Positions 41,742 to 49,471 of a stretch of 64,000 nt of DNA are shown one piece after another (the first letter of the stretch is position 1; every line of letters starts with the position of its first letter). A model generated the notes under the pieces. It was given only the letters and a program-made list of their open reading frames with translations, had not been told where the DNA came from and searched no databases. The stretch comes from Patescibacteria group bacterium (GTDB lineage Bacteria > Patescibacteriota > Patescibacteriia > 2-12-FULL-60-25), in NCBI GenBank assembly GCA_018061755.1, contig JAGOTP010000001.1:1-64000 (forward strand), in the 5' to 3' direction. A program made the translations under genes and the position numbers.

Positions 41742-42324
41742 ATCAGATGACGTTTTGAATAAACAGTCGGTTCAACCATTTCAAGATGTATACCCGACGA
41801 AAGATGGAGGAAAGATTGTGTTAAACGCTGGTACCAAGGAACATTTAGCGGCTCATCCGGAAGCGGCTCTGTATTTACAAGAAGCGTTTGTGCTGGTTGA
41901 ACTTCCTCAAGATGGGTCGGAATTGAGTCTAAACGTAGACTTGAACCGTCCTTTGGGTAAAGCTGGTTGTTTGGTTGTGTCTGAAGTTGGTTTAGATGAT
42001 GTCGCGCAGTTCGCCTTCAGAAAGGCTCGTCGTGGAGCATCACGAATCGTGATTCCAGAAGGGGAGTTGCCGACGGTCTCAACGATGGCGATCAAGGCCA
42101 TACCGACCAAAGATCAAAAAACCTATCGTTTGATCACTGCGTATGTCGGGGGCCTCGCTCCACGCGAACCGTGGGATACCTCGCCAGAGCAATTTGAAGA
42201 ATCGATTCAGTTTTGGTCACGTCATGCCCTGGTCTATGCCCCCGCTGTCATGAGTGAACCTTTTTCCTCAACCTGGCGAGAAGTCATCGCTCAAAGTCAG
42301 CTCTCTCAGAAGCTCGATCGTTGA
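41725..42324 (+). CDS. Hypothetical protein (199 aa) coupled to MFS gene
   Basis: Unrecognised soluble protein. It starts inside the 3' end of the MFS gene (17-nt overlap, different frame), so it is probably translated by coupling. The middle has GKAGCLVVSEVGLDDVAQFAFRKARRGASRIVIPEGELP, and the C-terminus PWDTSPEQFEESIQFWSRHALVY. The FxFWxxHALVY ending may be diagnostic for a small family, possibly restricted to CPR. Confidence 0.68.
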   Translation: MPTVIESDDVLNKQSVQPFQDVYPTKDGGKIVLNAGTKEHLAAHPEAALYLQEAFVLVELPQDGSELSLNVDLNRPLGKAGCLVVSEVGLDDVAQFAFRKARRGASRIVIPEGELPTVSTMAIKAIPTKDQKTYRLITAYVGGLAPREPWDTSPEQFEESIQFWSRHALVYAPAVMSEPFSSTWREVIAQSQLSQKLDR

Positions 42325-42341
42325 TCAAGCGGTCAGTCGAG

Positions 42342-42383
42342 ATGGGGAGCGCTGCACGAGTGTGTTCGTGTGTGCCTCCCCAG
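42342..42383 (-). terminator. Hairpin at 3' end of the 123-aa cassette gene
   Basis: TGGGGAG and CTCCCCA arms enclose an inner GCACGA/TCGTGTGTGC stem. It lies about 25 nt past the minus-strand stop. Confidence 0.55.
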
Positions 42384-42404
42384 AGTCTCAGGTTGTATTG
42401 GGCA

Positions 42405-42776
42405 TCAGCTCAGGCTGTGTCGTCGTCGGACGAAGTCTTCCCCCGGGACCTTGCGCAGCATCCCGCACGGGTGTGTGGAGCCGTGGGCATCGCGCTCATC
42501 GATGAGGAACTCGAGCCTGCGCTCCTCCATGCTCCGTCCCAGCAGGGTGAGGTCGACCTGGAAGCGGATCCCGAAGGAGTTGCCCAGGCTGGTCTTCTCG
42601 AATTCGGTGGTCAGCTTGCCCATAGCCACGACCGTGCTGTCGGGCGAGGTGTGGAAGCTGTTGCTGCGTTCGCCCGAGCGGATCATGTGCTGCGCCATGT
42701 GGAGGAAGGCGTGGAGCAGCTCCTGGTCCAGTCCGCTCAGCCCATTCAGAAACACCAAAGGAACCCTGTGCATCAT
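42405..42776 (-). CDS. GC-rich cassette protein (123 aa)
   Basis: Read from MMHRVPLVFLNGLSG at 42776; the frame is open further upstream. The sequence has LHAFLHMAQHMIRSGERSNS, then DLTLLGRSMEERRLEFLIDERDAHG; no family recognised and no membrane segment. The upstream promoter TTGACG-17-TTAGAT (42881-42909) and the 3' hairpin mark a self-contained minus-strand unit. Confidence 0.58.
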   Translation of the reverse strand: MMHRVPLVFLNGLSGLDQELLHAFLHMAQHMIRSGERSNSFHTSPDSTVVAMGKLTTEFEKTSLGNSFGIRFQVDLTLLGRSMEERRLEFLIDERDAHGSTHPCGMLRKVPGEDFVRRRHSLS

Positions 42777-42880
42777 CGCCTGGTCTCTTTCGCTCTTGCG
42801 TAAAACTTGCCCACCAGTGAGCGTCCGCAAGAGAGGAAAAATGGTTCTATGCCCACCTTTCTTCTCTGGCTGAACGGATA

Positions 42881-42909
42881 ATCTAACCAAGAATAAAAAA
42901 ATACGTCAA
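42881..42909 (-). promoter_or_regulatory. TTGACG promoter of the 123-aa cassette
   Basis: Minus strand: TTGACG (42909-42904), 17-nt spacer, TTAGAT (42886-42881). Confidence 0.6.
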
Positions 42910-42923
42910 TCTCTTGCCAGCCG

Positions 42924-42961
42924 AATACACAATGACTCCCCAGAGGGAGTCATTGTGTATT
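42924..42961. terminator. Perfect 17-bp terminator of the LysM/M23 gene
   Basis: AATACACAATGACTCCC (42924-42940) pairs perfectly with 42945-42961, loop CAGA. It lies 12 nt past the stop of the minus-strand peptidase gene. Confidence 0.85.
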
Positions 42962-42973
42962 CATCTTTGTCTA

Positions 42974-44401
42974 TTAGCGAGCGTAGGTAAGCGGGTTGGC
43001 ACGTTTACCATTGACGTAGACTTCGTAGTGCAAGTGGGTACCGGTTGAACGACCCGTTGTCCCAACCATGGCGATAACCTGACCTCGTTTTACCGTATCG
43101 CCGGCTTTAACGAACATTTTGGAGGCGTGCGCGTAGCGAGTTTTGAAGCCATTGCCGTGATCGATGAAGATCATGAGACCATAGCCACCGTTGTTCCAGC
43201 CCGCGATTTCGACTACGCCATCAGCCGAAGCGTAGATCGCATTGGCATAGTCTCCATCGATATCAAGACCAGTGTGACGCCAGCCATAGTACTGGTTCAC
43301 GACACGTAAGTCGGTTGGCCAGAGGAGTTTGCTCGCAGCTTTGACGACCGTTTCCGTTTTGTCTTCTGGTTTAGTGCGTGCATCGTTCTCGCCACTTTTT
43401 AGTTCTTGATAGACGTCGACGGCTTTGTTTCTGATGGTAGAAAGTGGGATGTCGGCGCGAACAGCCGGAGCAGTCGTATTTCGTGTCGTTGGCTGAGTGG
43501 TCGCAGTTGTTCGTGATGCGGTAGGGGCGATGGCAACAGTAATTGGAGTCGCTCCTGGCACCAAGATTTCTTGGCCTGGCGTTAGTGTGGTCAAGCCAGC
43601 GTTCACTTGAGTAATGGCGTTGACCGCTACGTCGTAGCGATTCGCAATTTGTCCCAAGGTTTCCCCACGCTTCACGACGTGCAAAACGCCGGAGGTAGCT
43701 GGAATGCGCAAAGCATCACCTGGTTTGATAGCAGCGCTACGCGAAAGGTTGTTGGCCCAGATAACGGTGCCAACGTTCACACCAAAGCGCTGAGCGATGG
43801 TCGCGACCGTATCGCCTGAACGAACGGTATATGTCTCCGTTCCACGACGTGGTTCGACCGCGATGGCCGATGTCGGTTCAATTGGTTCCGTTGGGGTTGG
43901 CTCGTCGATGTGGGGCAAGACAGCCACGCTTCCAGGGATGGTCAGGTCAGCAACGGACTCGTCGTCATAATCAAAGTCGATGTCAGGCAGAGCTTGGAGC
44001 GTCTCAGAGCCTAGATAGCTCGTATGTCCGCTAATCGTTTCGACGTACAGAGGCTCCTCGATGCTTTCATCTTGTCCTTGAGTAACCAAAGTATAGAGCA
44101 GACTATTCTGGCCAGAATTGGAAGCGGATGCGGTACGGGTGGAGAGTTGAGCACCGATTGTTGCGACCGATACAGCTAAAAGGGCTGCATGGAAGATGTA
44201 GCGGTTGGTGAACAGGAAGAAGAAAAGACCACGAGCCGACACGACCACTCGTTCAAGACGAATATTCAACAAAAAGAAAACCGTATAGATCGGTAGCAGT
44301 AGGAAACGAACGAGAAAACGACCAACGTAGCCCAAGATCTTACCAAAAAAACGTACGACAGGACGAAGTGGTTTCCATAACCACTGAACTCCTCGAATCA
44401 A
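42974..44401 (-). CDS. LysM-M23 peptidoglycan endopeptidase, membrane anchored
   Basis: A 475-aa protein with N-terminal hydrophobic segments (about 25-45 and 66-86), then two LysM domains (about 190-234, YTVRSGDTVATIAQRFGV; about 240-283, HVVKRGETLGQIANRYDV) that bind peptidoglycan. A C-terminal M23/LytM peptidase has zinc ligands in WRHTGLDI and THLHYEV. It likely cuts cross-bridges during growth or division. The start at TTG 44401 is uncertain: the frame stays open to 44468 with a plausible basic/hydrophobic N-terminus and no ATG. A perfect hairpin ends it. Confidence 0.88.
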   Translation of the reverse strand: MIRGVQWLWKPLRPVVRFFGKILGYVGRFLVRFLLLPIYTVFFLLNIRLERVVVSARGLFFFLFTNRYIFHAALLAVSVATIGAQLSTRTASASNSGQNSLLYTLVTQGQDESIEEPLYVETISGHTSYLGSETLQALPDIDFDYDDESVADLTIPGSVAVLPHIDEPTPTEPIEPTSAIAVEPRRGTETYTVRSGDTVATIAQRFGVNVGTVIWANNLSRSAAIKPGDALRIPATSGVLHVVKRGETLGQIANRYDVAVNAITQVNAGLTTLTPGQEILVPGATPITVAIAPTASRTTATTQPTTRNTTAPAVRADIPLSTIRNKAVDVYQELKSGENDARTKPEDKTETVVKAASKLLWPTDLRVVNQYYGWRHTGLDIDGDYANAIYASADGVVEIAGWNNGGYGLMIFIDHGNGFKTRYAHASKMFVKAGDTVKRGQVIAMVGTTGRSTGTHLHYEVYVNGKRANPLTYAR

Positions 44402-44644
44402 GAGGAGAAGAAAACGCGCAAGAACGAGTTGTAGGCGATGTTTGGTAGGAATAGAAACCTCTAGGAATCATCACGTTGCGTACCCATGAGAAACGGCCAG
44501 AACGGGGTACAAGCGACGGAGGATTGTTTAAGGCGAACGACCGCAACAACGACAGTAATTAAGTGGAGATAGAATACTCTTTAAGGCCTAATTCGTCAAT
44601 GGAATAAGTCCATTTTTAGGCTAAAATAAGCCAAAATATCTCAC

Positions 44645-46162
44645 TCAAATCGTCGAAAATGAGCGGTATTGCAAGGCTTCAGCCACATGGCAGGTTTCCA
44701 ATTCGGTTTCTCCGGCTAAATCAGCAATCGTTTGCGAAACTTTCAACAGACGGAAGTAAGAACGAGCAGACAGGCGAAAACGTTGAATGGCCTGGCGTAA
44801 TACTTGCTCAGCACCGCTCGTGAGGTGGAAATGCTGGGTCACTTGTTCACTACTCGCTTGAGCATTGGTCGTGATACCTACCTTCTCGAAACGTTTTAGT
44901 TGTAGATCACGGGCTCTCTGTACTCGCTCGCGGATGACAGCGCTCGTTTCGCCTTGTGGAAGCTGCGTCAATGCGTCCGTTTCGACGCGTGGCACATCGA
45001 GATACAGGTCGATGCGGTCTAGGAGCGGTCCGCTGATTCGTTGGCGATAGTGCTCATACATGAGCTGACTGCAGGTGCAGGTTCGCTCTTTGTCTGAACG
45101 ATAGCCACACGGGCAAGGATTCATGGCAGCCAGTAACGAGAAACGAGCGGGGTAGCGGACGCAGCTTTGAGCACGGCTGATGTGAATGTACCCATCTTCC
45201 AAGGGCTGTCTCAGACATTCGAGGGTTGCGCGCGAGAACTCAGGCAGCTCATCTAGAAAGAGAATTCCGTGATGAGACAGCGAGACCTCGCCTGGCCGCG
45301 GGATAGTGCCGCCACCCACGAGTGACGTCATGCTGGATGTATGGTGCGGTGAACGAAAAGGTCGAGCGGAAATCACGCATTGCGATGGCAGGATTCCGGC
45401 TACGGAATGAATGCGAGTTGCTTCCAGCATTTCTTGCTCTGTCATGGCGGGTAGGATGCTATTGAAGGCACGAGCAAGCATTGTTTTGCCCGAGCCAGGC
45501 GGTCCTTGCATAAGCAGGTTATGTCCACCCGCGGCCGCAATCTCCAGCGCTCGTCGGGCTTGTTCTTGGCCACGAATGGAAGAGAAATCGATGCGATTCG
45601 TATCATCTTGCGTTGAAGGCGTGGGTGCCGTGTGCGGCATCTCGGGTAGACGAGCTTCACCTAATAAGGCTCGTTGAACTTCGTTCAGAGAGTGTGCGTA
45701 GGAAATTTGTAAACCCTGAATGAGGGCAGCTTCCTCTGCATTTTCTCGTGGAACAACGAGTTCTTGAATACCCAGTTCTTTGGCTAAGAGTGCCACAGAA
45801 ATCATTCCTTGAATCGGTCGCAAGGTTCCGTCTAATGCCAATTCGCCAATGAAAAGTGTCGAAGTTTGTTCTAGTCTAAGCTGCCCATCGGCGGCTAAGA
45901 TGGCGAGCGCGATCGGCAGATCAAAACCAGAACCGATCTTGCGAACGTGGGCTGGCGCTAGATTGACCGTGACTCGAGTGCGCGGAAAAGGTAGCTGACT
46001 ATTCTTCACGGCGCTTCGAATCCGTTCTTTCGCTTCTTGAATGGCAGCGTCTGGCAAACCCACGATGAAAAAGTTGGGCAGACCAGCTGAAATGTCTGCT
46101 TCAACCTCAATCATTTGCGCTTCCAATCCAAGAATGGAAGCAGTTTTAATTCGGGAAGGCAT
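44645..46162 (-). CDS. comM: ComM/YifB-family AAA+ ATPase (Mg-chelatase-like)
   Basis: A 505-aa protein. The N-terminal ChlI-like domain holds GLPDAAIQEAKERIRSAVKNSQ, the Walker A GPPGSGKT (220-227) follows FSSIRGQEQARRALEIAAAGGHNLLM, Walker B is GILFLDELPEF, and the cysteine-rich NPCPCGYRSDKERTCTCS is typical of YifB. The C-terminus SARSYFRLLKVSQTIADL is the Mg-chelatase C domain. ComM is a hexameric helicase promoting branch migration during natural transformation, which fits with the ComEC-like gene at 60.5 kb. Confidence 0.93.
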   Translation of the reverse strand: MPSRIKTASILGLEAQMIEVEADISAGLPNFFIVGLPDAAIQEAKERIRSAVKNSQLPFPRTRVTVNLAPAHVRKIGSGFDLPIALAILAADGQLRLEQTSTLFIGELALDGTLRPIQGMISVALLAKELGIQELVVPRENAEEAALIQGLQISYAHSLNEVQRALLGEARLPEMPHTAPTPSTQDDTNRIDFSSIRGQEQARRALEIAAAGGHNLLMQGPPGSGKTMLARAFNSILPAMTEQEMLEATRIHSVAGILPSQCVISARPFRSPHHTSSMTSLVGGGTIPRPGEVSLSHHGILFLDELPEFSRATLECLRQPLEDGYIHISRAQSCVRYPARFSLLAAMNPCPCGYRSDKERTCTCSQLMYEHYRQRISGPLLDRIDLYLDVPRVETDALTQLPQGETSAVIRERVQRARDLQLKRFEKVGITTNAQASSEQVTQHFHLTSGAEQVLRQAIQRFRLSARSYFRLLKVSQTIADLAGETELETCHVAEALQYRSFSTI

Positions 46163-46194
46163 ATCTACTCCGTTCCACGAATCAGATAACTTGT

Positions 46195-46665
46195 CTAGAG
46201 TAGCTTCTCTGTCGGTTGTTTGTGTTTGCCCGCTTCTAACGCAATGATTCCCACTAATCCAAACAAGACGGCAAGATCAGCGAGGTTAATGGCTGAACGA
46301 TGCCACAGTAAGAGCCAGTCACGGACGTAATTGAAGTGCCAACGGTCATAGGCATTGCCGAGCGCACCTCCTAATAGGAGGCCCAAGAAAAAACACGGAA
46401 GGAATCGACTACCCTGGGCAGCACGAAGAATTGTCCAGAGAATAGCCAAACAAGCAAGGAGGGTAATACCTAGAATCATCCACTGCGGTACAGGCAAATT
46501 AAATGCAATGCCGTAATTCTCGTGCTTGATCGATTGGATCCAGCCTGCGAGAAAGGAAAAGGTAGAACCGTGCTCAAAAAAATACTGCTTCGCTGCCTGG
46601 TCGAGAAAAAAAATACCGACTGCCACGAACAAGGATAAACTGGATCCTCGAATGACAGACGGCAT
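46195..46665 (-). CDS. lspA: Lipoprotein signal peptidase (signal peptidase II)
   Basis: A 156-aa protein with four membrane helices and the family motifs: NYGIAF (50-55), GGALGNAYDRW (99-109), and the catalytic aspartates in NYVRDWLL (D116) and INLAD (D130). It cleaves prolipoprotein signal peptides before the lipidated cysteine. Several lipoproteins in this window are likely substrates. It lies 30 nt downstream of a DksA-like gene's end region and shares its strand, and comM follows. Confidence 0.95.
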   Translation of the reverse strand: MPSVIRGSSLSLFVAVGIFFLDQAAKQYFFEHGSTFSFLAGWIQSIKHENYGIAFNLPVPQWMILGITLLACLAILWTILRAAQGSRFLPCFFLGLLLGGALGNAYDRWHFNYVRDWLLLWHRSAINLADLAVLFGLVGIIALEAGKHKQPTEKLL

Positions 46666-46680
46666 GTTCCAATCTTTGGT

Positions 46681-47058
46681 TTAGAGTTCTTGCGTGAGCA
46701 ATTTTTTGCAGCTGACGCAGGAAGAAGAGTGCGGGCGGGCTTCCAAGCGTTTCAAATCAATGTCTTTACCACAGTACTTACAGGTACCGTAGGTTCCTTT
46801 TTCAATGGCCTCCAAGGCTTTTATGACATCGCGTAGCTGAGTTTCCAATTCACCAGCCAAGGATAATTCATCGGCGTAGGTTGAAACTTCCTCCGCGTTG
46901 TCGTCTTCGGAGTTGCTACCGCCTTCTGGATAGACAACGTTAAAAGTGGTACCGCCTTTGCCGTCTTTTTCGGCAATGTCGGCTAGGTCGGCTTCTAAGG
47001 CCGTTTTCATTTGATCCAACTTGATCTTCAAATCGGCGACGAGTTCTTTGGTAAGCAT
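46681..47058 (-). CDS. DksA/TraR-type C4 zinc-finger protein
   Basis: A 125-aa protein: a helical coiled-coil N-terminal 85 residues followed by YGTCKYCGKDIDLKRLEARPHSSSCVSC, with C93, C96, C114 and C117 as the zinc-finger ligands. DksA/TraR proteins enter the RNA polymerase secondary channel and tune transcription with ppGpp; whether it has the acidic coiled-coil tip needed is unclear. It is upstream of lspA and comM on the same strand, a common DksA-lspA arrangement. Confidence 0.88.
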   Translation of the reverse strand: MLTKELVADLKIKLDQMKTALEADLADIAEKDGKGGTTFNVVYPEGGSNSEDDNAEEVSTYADELSLAGELETQLRDVIKALEAIEKGTYGTCKYCGKDIDLKRLEARPHSSSCVSCKKLLTQEL

Positions 47059-47159
47059 AGATAAATTTGGTTGCTCAACATTTTACGGGGTTTTGCGAGG
47101 ATGAGCAAGGTAGTAAAAACGCAAGGGAAACATGAAAATTGATCTTTTCTTTAGAACTT

Positions 47160-48030
47160 TTAAAACTGAAGGAGCCGCGTGCCAGAGCTCCTCAGTCGTA
47201 GAAAACGACAGTGAGGGTAGGACAACGCGGCTCTTACGCCGTGCGAGATCGAGAGAAGTGAACCGTGAGGTCCATCAACTGATGAGAATCAGCCTGCCTG
47301 GGAAGGCGAGCGCGACACACGTCCCGTGAAGGGAACTCCTGGCTTCGAGCTGCTACTGAAAGCGGCAAGAAGGGTTGTATCAGAAGCGCAAAGCTGAAAA
47401 TCAGTTGACTCTCAAACGCAGGTGGCGTCAGAAAGATATGCAAGCCTTATAGACCGGCCTCCGGCGAATCAGCGCTCCCGGTGAAGGGATCAATGAGACG
47501 CTGTTAAGCATCAACATTGTGCTTTTCGCCTATTGGGTGGGCTTAAGTCTATTTTGGATGTTATGTGGTATGGCTCGCGAAGAACCTGAGTGAACAAGTT
47601 CTCTGCTTACCAGAGGACAGTCTAGGCTGATCGGTATACGTCTGCCGAAGCGGCGGACGAAACACCGAGTGACCACTTGCAGTAGAAAGAGCGACAACGG
47701 CGTAGGCGCGACGTTATCTTAGGCTCGGATTTCAGATCTCCAACGAAGTTGAAGAGCAAAACCGAGCATAAGACACGGCACGAACGACGAAGGTACAAAG
47801 GAAACACACCATCTGAATCCAACAAAGAGCGACAAAGAACAAGGAAGGAACAAGACGAACGCAATGGAAGCGTCTTAGATTGTCGCCACAGTAGGTGGCC
47901 CTAGATCCATCAACTGACCAACGAAGCACGATCACTTGATCGTGGAAAGAACGATGTAGAAAGAGCGTCTGTCTCGAACGGCTCCGAAAGCGGCTCTAGA
48001 GACATACTTAGTATAGCGCCTTTCCATTTT
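47160..48030 (+). ncRNA. Candidate large structured non-coding RNA
   Basis: About 870 nt without a credible ORF but dense in perfect or near-perfect hairpins whose loops are A/G-rich on the plus strand: AGCCGCGT (47173-47180)/ACGCGGCT (47225-47232), enclosing GTCGT-AGAAA-ACGAC (47195-47209); CTGAT-GAGA-ATCAG (47279-47292, GNRA loop); CTCTG/CAGAG (47601-47615); CGTCTGCCG/CGGCGGACG (47639-47659); GCTCGG (47723)/CCGAGC (47762), enclosing CAAC-GAA-GTTG; AAGACG/CGTCTT (47852-47876); GCCAC/GTGGC (47885-47899); CACGATC-ACTT-GATCGTG (47927-47944). Loops repeatedly read GAAA or AGAAA. The motif TCCATCAACTGA occurs twice (47271 and 47906). I found no signature of RNase P, tmRNA, SRP RNA or a group II intron. 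The strand and ends are inferred. Confidence 0.55.
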
Positions 48031-48046
48031 GCCTCACAACACAGCG

Positions 48047-48122
48047 TGTGGATAAGCGTGAATAATATATTCACTGAGCCAAAAATAAACCTTGTATTTT
48101 ATTATCCACAGCCTGTGAATAA
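48047..48122. promoter_or_regulatory. Third DnaA-box cluster
   Basis: Perfect TGTGGATAA at 48047-48055, perfect TTATCCACA at 48102-48110 (opposite orientation) and TGTGAATAA at 48114-48122, with AT-rich DNA between. It lies directly behind the structured region. Confidence 0.6.
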
Positions 48123-48124
48123 GC

Positions 48125-49348
48125 TTAGGACTCGCGACAAATCACCGAGCCAGTTTCTGTTTGCCACATCTGAAGAGGCTGTGGAGAGAGCCAAGCGGAA
48201 AAGCGCGATTGTGCAGGAATCAATCGAGCGACGAGTGTAGGAGAGATACGCACGAGCCAAGTTCCGCTTGCACAGGGAGTTGCAGCAAGAGTTGGAGCAC
48301 TGCTCGTCGTTCGCCAATCTGCCAAGGCTGGCGTGACAAGTGTCGAACTGCTGAATTCTGATCCAGGTTGTGACGCAATTTGTTCAACGGCGACGGTTCC
48401 ATCTGGAAGCGTGAGAAGCTCCTTCTCTATCGTTTGCTCTAAAAAAGAGCGCAGCACAGCTTGTTCCTTCGTTTGTAAGGGCTGATCAAATTCAAGTTGA
48501 AGCGTTGTAAGGCTTGTATCTGAGAAGCTCGCATTTATGACGGTTGGTGAATGCTTCAAAGAGGCGAGAAGCGGTGTGAGTTCTCCGAGCGGAAGAGCGG
48601 CGAGCAAAACATCCGACGGAATGGTTGTGGTTAGAGCGGCCAGATGCAAGCTGAGATCTGTTTGAAGCGGCGCACGGCTGGCCGAGGTTACCGAAGGAGG
48701 TTTGGCTGAAGAAGTCTCTTCTCGTTTATCGTTCAGAGTAAGGCGATCTTTATCGAAAAAGAAGCGAATTTGCCCCTCAGGTGAGCGATTGGCAAAAAAG
48801 ATCGACGGATCAAACCAACCCTGAACCGATCCCGCTTGAAAGACGTGGCTAAAAAAGTGGTCTCGATAGACGACGTCCATTTCTTTGGATGTTGGATTAT
48901 TTGAAGAGAGACCGATCTGGCGAACGAAATACTTCGTCTCAGCTTGGTTCTCAAGTAGAGGCTTTGGAACGGCCCAACGTGGTCCAATCACGAAGGGCTG
49001 CAGATCGAGACCCTTGCGCGCTAAACCAAACACGATCGGCCAGCTACTTTTTTCTTGAATCGTAGTTAGCCATTCAGTCGGAAGACTGTTTTTTTGTTCT
49101 GTGGTCAGCAGTCGATCCAAGACTTTGGGTCGAGCCGTTGCGAAAAAGACGGTGTCGGTTGGTAATGAAAAAGTTGCTGAGCACAAAAGGGTAAAACAGA
49201 TTCCAGCTAGGAGAAGACCAAATAAAGCGCCAATCGCAATGATCCAACGACGTCCAAAGCGCGAAGGCGACGTTCCCATGGCGAGCAATGGGCTCACGGG
49301 AGGGATCTGAATCTCGGATTCGGGAGAAAAGCCATCTTCCACGCGCAT
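48125..49348 (-). CDS. Single-pass membrane hypothetical protein (407 aa)
   Basis: A 407-aa protein with a cytoplasmic N-terminal 33 residues, one membrane helix (about 34-58, RRWIIAIGALFGLLLAGICFTLL) and a large exported domain. This contains DTVFFATARPKVLDRLL and later ALPLGELTPLLASLKHSP. No catalytic motif is seen. Its layout resembles DUF3352-like exported proteins (a repeating beta/alpha pattern around phage-shock-like sensors), a weak resemblance. It ends beside the third DnaA-box cluster. Confidence 0.7.
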   Translation of the reverse strand: MRVEDGFSPESEIQIPPVSPLLAMGTSPSRFGRRWIIAIGALFGLLLAGICFTLLCSATFSLPTDTVFFATARPKVLDRLLTTEQKNSLPTEWLTTIQEKSSWPIVFGLARKGLDLQPFVIGPRWAVPKPLLENQAETKYFVRQIGLSSNNPTSKEMDVVYRDHFFSHVFQAGSVQGWFDPSIFFANRSPEGQIRFFFDKDRLTLNDKREETSSAKPPSVTSASRAPLQTDLSLHLAALTTTIPSDVLLAALPLGELTPLLASLKHSPTVINASFSDTSLTTLQLEFDQPLQTKEQAVLRSFLEQTIEKELLTLPDGTVAVEQIASQPGSEFSSSTLVTPALADWRTTSSAPTLAATPCASGTWLVRISPTLVARLIPAQSRFSAWLSPQPLQMWQTETGSVICRES

Positions 49349-49418
49349 ACCCTAACGGTTTTTAGGAGTTTCTTCCAGAAGGAAAATGGGATAAGAGTTT
49401 TTTTGATTGAATCGTATC

Positions 49419-49457
49419 AAAAACACGGTCGACTGATTTGTGTCGACCGTGTTTTTT
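49419..49457. terminator. Terminator of pnp
   Basis: Stem AAAACACGGTCGAC/GTCGACCGTGTTTT (about 49420-49455) with an 8-nt loop, T-runs on both sides. It follows the pnp stop on the minus strand. Confidence 0.88.
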
Positions 49458-49471
49458 GTTTTCAATGATGT

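Noticed and set aside
47622-47935. Minus-strand frames of 67-80 codons
   Set aside because: They run through several perfect stems, are Cys/Ser/Arg-biased and have no ribosome site; the structure reads better as RNA.
47160-48030. RNase P RNA, tmRNA, SRP RNA or group II intron
   Set aside because: None of the conserved cores was found: no GAGGAAAGUC-type P4, no tRNA-like ends with a tag frame, no GGAAGCAGC-type SRP loop, and no domain V stem with the AGC triad.
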